Made by a program: the position numbers and the translations under genes
Source: SIG607 sp045537575
Lineage (GTDB): Bacteria; Bacillota; Clostridia; Oscillospirales; Acutalibacteraceae
Direction: 5' to 3'
Length of the DNA stretch: 16,648 nt
Assembly: GCA_045537575.1 (NCBI GenBank)
Contig: JAZSPU010000023.1
Coordinates: 1-16,648, forward strand
Shown: one piece after another, positions 5,592 to 11,518 of the stretch
Layout of the letters: each line of letters begins with the position of its first letter
How positions within the stretch are numbered: position 1 is the first letter of the stretch
Notes under the pieces: generated by a model
Database searches by the model: none
Seen by the model: only the letters and a program-made list of their open reading frames with translations
What the model was told of the DNA's origin: nothing

Positions 5592-6443
5592 GTGTTAAAA
5601 TCCAAAATTAAAAATATTATAACAGACAGCCTTTATTATATTTTGGGCAGTATTATTTATTCTATAGCGATTCCAATGTTTATTTCACCGGCACATATAA
5701 GTCCCGGTGGATTTACGGGAGTCGCTTTGATTTTTAATTTTCTTTTGGGACTTCCCACAGGTCTGTTGGTCTTTTTATTTAATATTCCTATCTTTTTAAT
5801 CGGCTATAAAAAAATAGGACAGATATTTATTTTAAAAACCGCTATAGTTACGTTTTTGGTGTCATTATTTCTTGATATAAGCGAAAGATATATAAAAGCC
5901 TTTAAGGGCGATAAAATACTGTGCGCGGTTTTCGGCGGTATATTTATAGGACTGGGGCTTGGTATTATACTGCTCAGAGGCGCCACAACAGGCGGAGTCG
6001 ATATAATAGCAAAGCTTATAAATATGAAAAAGCCCCATTTTTCCATAGGCAGAATTATTCTTATTTCCGATATAATTGTGGTAACCCTTTCGGTTATTTG
6101 CTATAAAAATATTTCAGGAGCGCTCTATTCGGTTATTACTATTTATATTACGTCTATAGTGCTTGACGGAGTGCTTTACGGAGGCAATAAGGGTAAACTT
6201 ATTTTTGTGGTGAGCGCTTTTGGAAGAGAAATAAGCCAAAGTATTTTTAAAAGCGTAGGCAGAGGGGTAACGTTAATTAACGGTGTGGGCGCATATACGG
6301 GGGATAGCCGTAATGTTTTAATGTGCGCGGTAAGAAGGCAGGAAATAGCCCAATTTTACACCGCTGTAAAATCTGTTGATAAAAATGCATTTATTATAGT
6401 GTGTGAAGCAGGTGAAATAGAAGGAAACGGGTTTAAAAGATAG
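5592..6443 (+). CDS. YitT family membrane protein (DUF161 / DUF2179)
   Basis: The product of about 283 residues has five or six hydrophobic segments in the first 200 residues, including the conserved PMFISPAHISPGGFTGVALIFN and GLPTGLLVFLFNIPIFLIGYKKIG motifs, and then LLRGATTGGVDIIAKLIN. The C-terminal soluble DUF2179 domain (about 200-280) contains GRGVTLINGVGAYTGDSRNVLMCAVRRQE. This is the standard YitT architecture; transport substrate and role are unknown. The start is uncertain. GTG 5592 has a weak GGTG just upstream and gives a typical N-terminus; TTG 5580 and GTG 5583 are possible. It begins within 15 bases of the mrnC stop, so it probably belongs to the obgE transcript. Confidence 0.88.
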   Translation: MLKSKIKNIITDSLYYILGSIIYSIAIPMFISPAHISPGGFTGVALIFNFLLGLPTGLLVFLFNIPIFLIGYKKIGQIFILKTAIVTFLVSLFLDISERYIKAFKGDKILCAVFGGIFIGLGLGIILLRGATTGGVDIIAKLINMKKPHFSIGRIILISDIIVVTLSVICYKNISGALYSVITIYITSIVLDGVLYGGNKGKLIFVVSAFGREISQSIFKSVGRGVTLINGVGAYTGDSRNVLMCAVRRQEIAQFYTAVKSVDKNAFIIVCEAGEIEGNGFKR

Positions 6444-6463
6444 GGGCAATCCTATCTTTTTTT
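6435..6463 (+). terminator. Intrinsic terminator overlapping the YitT-family stop codon
   Basis: A perfect 10-bp stem AAAAGATAGG / CCTATCTTTT (6435-6444 / 6451-6460) ends in seven consecutive Ts. The TAG stop (6441-6443) lies inside the left arm. Confidence 0.85.
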
Positions 6464-6464
6464 G

Positions 6465-6493
6465 TTGACAGAATTGTCTGTTTGTGATAAAAT
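6465..6493 (+). promoter_or_regulatory. Promoter of the TetR-ABC exporter operon
   Basis: TTGACA (6465-6470) and TAAAAT (6488-6493) are 17 bases apart, directly after the previous terminator. Short inverted repeats GACA-N4-TGTC (6467-6478) over the -35 box and GTTTGT / ACAAAC (6480-6485 / 6509-6514) around the -10 could be operator half-sites for the adjacent TetR regulator, but this is unproven. Confidence 0.75.
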
Positions 6494-6535
6494 AACGTAT
6501 GATATATAACAAACGCTATATTATGGAGGTGCGCT

Positions 6536-7096
6536 ATGGCGCCAAAGGTAAAGATAACAAAAGAGGATATAATAGAAGCAGCAACTAGTATTGTGCGAAA
6601 CAGCGGGGCGCAGGCGGTTAATGCCAGAAACGTTGCAGCTGTCCTTGAATGCTCAACACAGCCTGTCTTTTCAAATTTTGCTTCAATGAGCCAACTTCTT
6701 AATGCAGTAATCAAAAAGGCAGACGATATGTGCAACGAATTTATAAAGCGTGAAGTGGAAAATGGGGAATATCCACCCTATAAAGCCAGCGGTATGGCAT
6801 ACATAAGATTTGCTAAAGAGGAAAAGGAGCTTTTTAAACTTTTATATATGCGTGACCGCACGCAAGAGGACAACACAAAATCCGAAATAACCGGTGAAAT
6901 GGAGAATATTATCCATAATACAACAGGATTAATGGGAGATAAAATGAAGCTTTTCCATCTTGAAATGTGGGCATATGTTCATGGAATAGCCACTATGTTT
7001 GCAACGGGCTTTTTTGATTTAAGCTGGGAGCTTGTCAGCAAAATGCTTACCGACTCATATCAAGGTTTGAAAAAGCAGTATGAGGTGAAGGACTAA
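6536..7096 (+). CDS. TetR/AcrR family transcriptional regulator
   Basis: The 186-residue product has an N-terminal TetR DNA-binding domain (about 8-54): ITKEDIIEAATSIVRNSGAQAVNARNVAAVLECSTQPVFSNFAS, with the typical F in place of Y before the last helix. The C-terminal ligand/dimer domain has LFKLLYMRDR and HLEMWAYVHGIATMFATG, resembling the WHG-type TetR C-terminal domain. It is probably a repressor of its own operon, since it leads the two ABC transporter genes with 2 bases before the next start. The ribosome binding site GGAGGT at 6525-6530 is strong. The inducer is unknown. Confidence 0.92.
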   Translation: MAPKVKITKEDIIEAATSIVRNSGAQAVNARNVAAVLECSTQPVFSNFASMSQLLNAVIKKADDMCNEFIKREVENGEYPPYKASGMAYIRFAKEEKELFKLLYMRDRTQEDNTKSEITGEMENIIHNTTGLMGDKMKLFHLEMWAYVHGIATMFATGFFDLSWELVSKMLTDSYQGLKKQYEVKD

Positions 7097-7098
7097 AT

Positions 7099-7827
7099 AT
7101 GATAGCTATAAAAACTGAAAATTTAACTAAAAAGTATAACGATACGGTTGCGGTAGATAATTTATCTCTCTATATTAATAAAGGAGAATTGTTTTCGCTG
7201 CTTGGTGTAAACGGAGCAGGAAAAACCACTACCATAAAAATGCTTTCCTGTCTGACAGACGCATCCGACGGAGACGCTTTTTTGAACGGTAAAAGCGTGA
7301 CAAAGGAAAGTACGGCGGTTAAAAAGATTATCGCCCTTTCTCCTCAGGAAACGGCGGTTGCAGAGGGGCTTACGGTAAAAGAAAATCTGGAACTGATTTG
7401 CGGAATATATTCCTTTAAAAAGGAAAAAAAGCAGGCAAAAATAAATGAACTTACCAAACTTTTAGGACTGGATAGCGTTATAAATAAAAGGGCATCAAGG
7501 CTGTCGGGCGGATGGAAAAGACGGCTTAGTATTGCCTTAGCTCTTATAAGTGAACCCGAAATACTATTCCTAGATGAGCCTACCTTGGGACTTGACGTGC
7601 TTAGCCGAAGCGACCTTTGGGACATTATCAGAAGGCTAAAGGGGAAAATCACCGTAGTTCTTACTACGCATTATATGGAAGAAGCCGAGGCTCTATCAGA
7701 CAGAATTGCAATTATGAAGGACGGAAAGCTTCTTACTATAGGAACTGCGCAGGAAATAAAAGCTATGGCAAAAACCGATAATTTTGAGCAGGCTTTTATT
7801 AATATTGTAAGGGGGAATATATTATGA
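7099..7827 (+). CDS. ABC transporter ATP-binding protein (ABC-2 exporter type)
   Basis: A complete 242-residue nucleotide-binding domain: Walker A GVNGAGKT (36-43), Q-loop Gln83 in LSPQE, signature LSGGW (135-139), Walker B EILFLDE (154-160), D-loop GLD and H-loop His191 in TTHYMEEAEALSD. The signature reads LSGGW rather than LSGGQ, as in some drug/daunorubicin-type exporters. It powers the membrane protein encoded next, whose start overlaps its stop by 4 bases (ATGA). With a TetR regulator in front, a drug, lipid or peptide efflux role is likely; the substrate cannot be told. Confidence 0.94.
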   Translation: MIAIKTENLTKKYNDTVAVDNLSLYINKGELFSLLGVNGAGKTTTIKMLSCLTDASDGDAFLNGKSVTKESTAVKKIIALSPQETAVAEGLTVKENLELICGIYSFKKEKKQAKINELTKLLGLDSVINKRASRLSGGWKRRLSIALALISEPEILFLDEPTLGLDVLSRSDLWDIIRRLKGKITVVLTTHYMEEAEALSDRIAIMKDGKLLTIGTAQEIKAMAKTDNFEQAFINIVRGNIL

Positions 7828-8555
7828 GAATGTTGACCTTTGCAAATAGAAATACAAAGGAAATTCTTCGCGATCCTCTGAATTTGATTTTCGGTCTGGG
7901 ATTTCCTCTTGTACTACTCTTGTTACTTAGTGCCATTCAGGCTAATATTCCCGTAGAGCTTTTTGAAATTGCTCATTTAACCCCCGGTATAACTGTGTTC
8001 GGTCTTTCCTTTATGTCTCTTTTTTCGGCAACCCTTATTTCTAAAGACAGAGGAAGCGCTCTGTTTTCGCGACTTTATACTACACCGCTAACCTCTTTAG
8101 ATTTTATTTTAGGCTATGCCCTTCCAATTTTGCCCATTTCGGTGGCGCAAACCGTAATCTGCTATATTGCGGCGGCGATTTTAGGACTTAAAATCAGCGT
8201 TAATATTTTATATGCAGTTATTTTTATGATTCCCGTTTCACTTCTTTATATAGCCTTGGGACTTCTTTTCGGAAGCATATTAAATGATAAACAGGTGGGC
8301 GGAATTTGCGGCGCTTTGCTTACTAATCTTACTGCATGGCTGTCGGGCATTTGGTTCGACCTTGACCTTGTGGGCGGAGCCTTTAAAAAAATAGCATATT
8401 TATTCCCCTTTGTTCACGCAGTAGATATGGAGCGCTTAATTATTAAAGGAACCTTTGAGGGCGTTTTTGAGCATCTTTTGTGGATACTTGGGTACGCTTT
8501 GGTTATAACTTTTGTAGCGGTCTTCCTCTTTTTAAGGCAAATGAAAAAACAGTAG
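7824..8555 (+). CDS. ABC-2 type transporter permease
   Basis: The 243-residue integral membrane protein has about six hydrophobic segments (roughly 20-40, 54-74, 100-122, 128-150, 160-180 and 218-238). The cytoplasmic loop KDRGSALFSRLYTTPLTSLDFILGY is a hallmark of ABC-2 membrane subunits. The segment around GIWFDLDLVGGAFKKIAYLFPFVHAVDMERLII is also typical of this family. It overlaps the ATPase gene by 4 bases, so the pair is co-translated. A single permease of this size implies a homodimer. Confidence 0.92.
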   Translation: MRMLTFANRNTKEILRDPLNLIFGLGFPLVLLLLLSAIQANIPVELFEIAHLTPGITVFGLSFMSLFSATLISKDRGSALFSRLYTTPLTSLDFILGYALPILPISVAQTVICYIAAAILGLKISVNILYAVIFMIPVSLLYIALGLLFGSILNDKQVGGICGALLTNLTAWLSGIWFDLDLVGGAFKKIAYLFPFVHAVDMERLIIKGTFEGVFEHLLWILGYALVITFVAVFLFLRQMKKQ

Positions 8556-8560
8556 AACGT

Positions 8561-8597
8561 AAAAAAACTCCGCAGAAAACATCTGCGGAGTTTTTTT
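8561..8597. terminator. Bidirectional intrinsic terminator between the ABC operon and the Asn/Gln-rich gene
   Basis: The stem ACTCCGCAGA / TCTGCGGAGT (8567-8576 / 8582-8591) has A-runs before it and T-runs after it, so both strands show a GC stem plus U-tract. It serves the permease gene (+) and the small Asn/Gln-rich gene (-), which stops 7 bases away. Confidence 0.92.
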
Positions 8598-8603
8598 GAA
8601 CAA

Positions 8604-8771
8604 TTAGTTGTTTCTGTTCTGGTCGTTCTTGTTCTGATTATTTTTGTTCTGATCGTTTCTGTTCTGATCGTTTCTGTTCTGGTTGTTTTTATTCTGGTCG
8701 TGTTTGTTCTGATTGTTGTTTTGATTGTTTTTGTTCTGGTTATTGTCATACTGTCTGTTATTGTCTGACAT
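8604..8771 (-). CDS. 55-residue Asn/Gln-rich pentapeptide-repeat mini-protein
   Basis: The ATG (8771-8769) has a clear ribosome binding site GGGGTGA six bases upstream, and the frame runs to TAA at 8604. The product starts MSDNNRQYDNN and then repeats Q-N-(K/R)-N-(N/D): 26 Asn and 10 Gln in 55 residues, with Lys/Arg and Asp making up most of the rest. There is no signal peptide, cysteine or hydrophobic segment, so it should be disordered and soluble. Third-base variation between repeats (AAC/AAT, AAA/AAG, AGA) preserves the amino acids, which supports a real gene. It is encoded just downstream of tatD and has its own terminator. Function unknown; a spore-coat, matrix or phase-separating role is speculation. 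Confidence 0.72.
   Translation of the reverse strand: MSDNNRQYDNNQNKNNQNNNQNKHDQNKNNQNRNDQNRNDQNKNNQNKNDQNRNN
8616..8747. repeat. Imperfect 15-bp tandem repeat
   Basis: On the + strand, units starting GTTCTG or ATTCTG recur every 15 bases at 8616, 8631, 8646, 8661, 8676, 8691 and 8706. A shortened 12-base unit and a last copy at 8733 follow. They encode the pentapeptide repeats of the mini-protein on the minus strand. Confidence 0.88.
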
Positions 8772-8815
8772 AAAAAATCACCCCGCTTTCATAAATAGTT
8801 TTAACAGAAAGCGGG
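8772..8815 (-). terminator. Terminator after tatD, overlapping the ribosome binding site of the Asn/Gln-rich gene
   Basis: On the minus strand CCCGCTTTC (8815-8807) pairs perfectly with GAAAGCGGG (8790-8782), followed by GTGA and six Ts. It lies 7 bases after the tatD stop. The 3' arm contains part of the Shine-Dalgarno GGGGTGA of the next gene, so read-through RNA would have that site masked. Confidence 0.65.
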
Positions 8816-8822
8816 AGGATAT

Positions 8823-9572
8823 TCATTTTTTCAAAAAGAGCCTTTCGGCATTTTCTTTGGTAATTTTTAAAATTTCTTCTTTGCTTTTGCCCTTTATATC
8901 ACCGATTTTTTCGGCAATATAGGGAATAAGGGAAGAATCGTTACGCTTTGAACGAAAGGGAACGGGCGCAAGATATGGAGCGTCGGTTTCAAGTAAAATT
9001 CTGTCAAGGGGGGTATTATATACCACTTCAGGCAGATTTTTTGCATTTTTAAAGGTAATTACACCGCCCACACCGATATACATACCCATTTTTATTATTT
9101 CTTTTGCCATTTCACAGCTTCCCGAAAAACAATGCAGAACACCGCTTGGTTTATATTCTTTTAAAATTTCAAGGGTATCACCGTGGGCTTCTCTGTCGTG
9201 CACTATTATGGGGAGAGAAAGCTCTTTTGCTAAAAGAATCTGCTTTATAAAGCCGTCTTTCTGCTTTTCCTTGTTTTCCTTATTCCAGTAATAGTCAAGA
9301 CCGATTTCGCCTATAGCTACAACCCTTTGGTTTATAAGATTTTTAAGGGCGGCAATATCAACGTCGGTTCTTGTAAGCTCTTCGGGATGAAAGCCGACTG
9401 CTGCATAAACGAAGGGATATTTTTGTGCTAAAGCGATAGACTCTATACTTGATTTTATATCGGTACCGCAGGTAATGATTTCGCTGACATTTTCTTCTTT
9501 TAAACGGTTAAGGAGCGAGTCCCTGTCATCAAACTGCTCGTCGGTATAATGAGCGTGAGTGTCAAAAATCAT
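8823..9572 (-). CDS. tatD: TatD family metal-dependent hydrolase (DNase)
   Basis: The 249-residue TIM-barrel hydrolase has every metal ligand of the family: H6 and H8 in DTHAHYTD, E89 in IGEIGLDY, H125 in IIVHDREA, H147 in LHCFSGS and D197 in LETDAPYLAP. TatD proteins are 3'-5' exonucleases acting on DNA (and some on D-aminoacyl-tRNA). The closest annotated group is YcfH/YabD, which is usually encoded next to metG, exactly as here. Its ATG overlaps the metG stop by 4 bases (ATGA). Confidence 0.94.
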   Translation of the reverse strand: MIFDTHAHYTDEQFDDRDSLLNRLKEENVSEIITCGTDIKSSIESIALAQKYPFVYAAVGFHPEELTRTDVDIAALKNLINQRVVAIGEIGLDYYWNKENKEKQKDGFIKQILLAKELSLPIIVHDREAHGDTLEILKEYKPSGVLHCFSGSCEMAKEIIKMGMYIGVGGVITFKNAKNLPEVVYNTPLDRILLETDAPYLAPVPFRSKRNDSSLIPYIAEKIGDIKGKSKEEILKITKENAERLFLKK

Positions 9573-11497
9573 CTTATTTTACTGCCCTCGGGAATATCAT
9601 CGGCAAAAATAACCTTAACATTCTCTTCATCTATGTCAGCCGCAAGAATCATACCCTGAGATTCAACACCGCAAAGTACGGCGGGTTTAAGATTTGAAAC
9701 CAAAATAACGGTATGACCTATTAGATCCTCAGGCTTATACCATTTTGCAATACCGCTTGCAACGGTTCTGGGAGTACCGCTACCGTCATCAAGGGTAAGC
9801 TTTAAAAGCTTCTTTGCCTTTTTAACGGGCTCACATTCAAGGATTTTTGCGGTTTTAAGTTCAACCTTCATAAAATCTTCAATACCGATTTGAGCAAGAG
9901 AAACAGTATTAACAGCATCGTTTTCAGCCTTTGCAGCCTTCATTTTTTCTTCCATTTCTTTTGTGAGCTCCTCAATTATCTTGTCGGCATCAAGACGGGA
10001 GAAAAGGGGAGAAGGAGTACCAACAGCAAAGCCTTCAACTGCATTTATTAAAAGCTCTTTGTTATCGGTACAAAGCTGTGCTCTTATTTCTTTAGCGCAT
10101 TTAGGCATAATGGGTTCTAAAAGAACCGATAAAAGTCTGATGTTTTCAAGCAAATTAAACATTACGGCTTCAAGACGAGCCTTTTTGCTTTCATCCTTAG
10201 CAAGTGCCCAAGGCATAGTTTCGTCAATGTACTTGTTACAGCGACGGGCAAGTTCCATTACGGTTTCACAAGCGTCGGCTGTATGATAAGAGTCGAACTG
10301 CTTATTAAACTTTTCAATAGTTTCTTTAGAAACGTTAAAGAGCTCATCATCGATAGCGTCCTTTTCGCCGCCGTTTGTTACCTTGCCGTCAAAGTACTTG
10401 TTGGTCATAGCAATGCTTCTGTTTACAAGATTACCAAGCGTATTCGCAAGGTCGGTATTAAACTTTGCAATAAATGCTTCATAGGTAATGTTACCGTCCT
10501 GAGCAAAGGGAACCTCGCTTAAGAGGTAGTATCTTACTGCATCGCTTCCGAAACGTGCGGAAAGCTCGTCGGCATAAATTACGTTGCCCTTTGATTTACT
10601 CATTTTGTCTTCGCCGAACAGTACCCAAGGATGACCGAGTACCTGCTTTGGTAAAGGCTCACCCAGTGCCATAAGTATAATAGGCCAATAAATAGTATGG
10701 AAACGAACAATATCCTTACCGATAACGTGAAGGTCGGCAGGCCAGAGCTTTTTGTACTGTTCGCTGGGATTTTCGGTATCATAGCCAATTCCCGTAATAT
10801 AGTTGGAAAGAGCATCAATCCATACGTAAATAACGTGCTTATCGTCAAAATCAACGGGTACGCCCCACTTGAAAGAGGAACGGGAAACGCAAAGGTCGGT
10901 AAGCCCCGGCTTTATAAAGTTATTTACCATTTCTGCTTTACGGGAGGAAGGCTGGAAGAAGTCGGGATTTTCGTCATAATATTTTACAAGACGGTCAGCA
11001 TATTTGCTCAGTTTAAGGAAATATGCTTCTTCTTTAGAGTCGATTACGTCTCTGCCGCAATCGGGACATTTGCCGTCTTTAAGCTGAGAAGCAGTAAAGA
11101 AGGACTCGCAGGGAACACAGTATTTTCCTTCATATGAACCTTTATAAATGTCACCCTGTTCATAAAGCTTTTTGAAAATCTTTTTAACAGCGGCTTCGTG
11201 GTCGGCGTCGGTGGTACGGATGAATTTATCATACTGGGTATCAAGGCTGTCCCATACAGCTTTAATTTGGGTAGAAATGTCATCAACGTATGCTTTAGGC
11301 TCAATGCCCTTTGCCTTTGCGTATTCTTCAATTTTCTGTCCGTGTTCATCGGAACCTGTCATAAGGAATACGTCATACCCCTGACTTTTTTTGTGTCTTG
11401 CTATGGCATCAGCCAAAACTATATCGTAAGCGTTTCCAATATGTGGCTTACGGGAAGTATAGGCGATAGCCGTAGTGATGTAGAATTTTTTGTTCAT
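9569..11497 (-). CDS. metG: Methionine-tRNA ligase with C-terminal tRNA-binding domain
   Basis: A full-length 642-residue class I synthetase: HIGN (19-22, in the HIGH position), zinc-knuckle cysteines C127, C130, C144 and C147, WIDALSNYITGIGY, and KMSKS (298-302). After the anticodon-binding helical domain, a C-terminal EMAP/Trbp111-like OB-fold (about 540-640: KVELKTAKILECEPVKKAKKLLKL, TVASGIAKWY, KPAVLCGVESQGMILAA) helps tRNA binding and dimerisation. AGGAG lies 10 bases before the ATG. It follows the 838-residue membrane protein by 21 bases and overlaps tatD. No T-box leader is present in that short gap. Confidence 0.97.
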   Translation of the reverse strand: MNKKFYITTAIAYTSRKPHIGNAYDIVLADAIARHKKSQGYDVFLMTGSDEHGQKIEEYAKAKGIEPKAYVDDISTQIKAVWDSLDTQYDKFIRTTDADHEAAVKKIFKKLYEQGDIYKGSYEGKYCVPCESFFTASQLKDGKCPDCGRDVIDSKEEAYFLKLSKYADRLVKYYDENPDFFQPSSRKAEMVNNFIKPGLTDLCVSRSSFKWGVPVDFDDKHVIYVWIDALSNYITGIGYDTENPSEQYKKLWPADLHVIGKDIVRFHTIYWPIILMALGEPLPKQVLGHPWVLFGEDKMSKSKGNVIYADELSARFGSDAVRYYLLSEVPFAQDGNITYEAFIAKFNTDLANTLGNLVNRSIAMTNKYFDGKVTNGGEKDAIDDELFNVSKETIEKFNKQFDSYHTADACETVMELARRCNKYIDETMPWALAKDESKKARLEAVMFNLLENIRLLSVLLEPIMPKCAKEIRAQLCTDNKELLINAVEGFAVGTPSPLFSRLDADKIIEELTKEMEEKMKAAKAENDAVNTVSLAQIGIEDFMKVELKTAKILECEPVKKAKKLLKLTLDDGSGTPRTVASGIAKWYKPEDLIGHTVILVSNLKPAVLCGVESQGMILAADIDEENVKVIFADDIPEGSKIR

Positions 11498-11518
11498 ATT
11501 ATCGTCTCCTATGGAATA

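Noticed and set aside
8616..8747. Short tandem repeats that might suggest a CRISPR array or VNTR
   Set aside because: The 15-base period has no spacers, and the repeats encode the Q-N-x-N-x peptide units of a small gene with its own ribosome binding site.
11436..11444. HIGN in place of HIGH in methionyl-tRNA synthetase as a possible defect
   Set aside because: The PHIGN variant occurs, as far as I recall, in many clostridial MetRS proteins, and KMSKS, the zinc cysteines and full length are intact.
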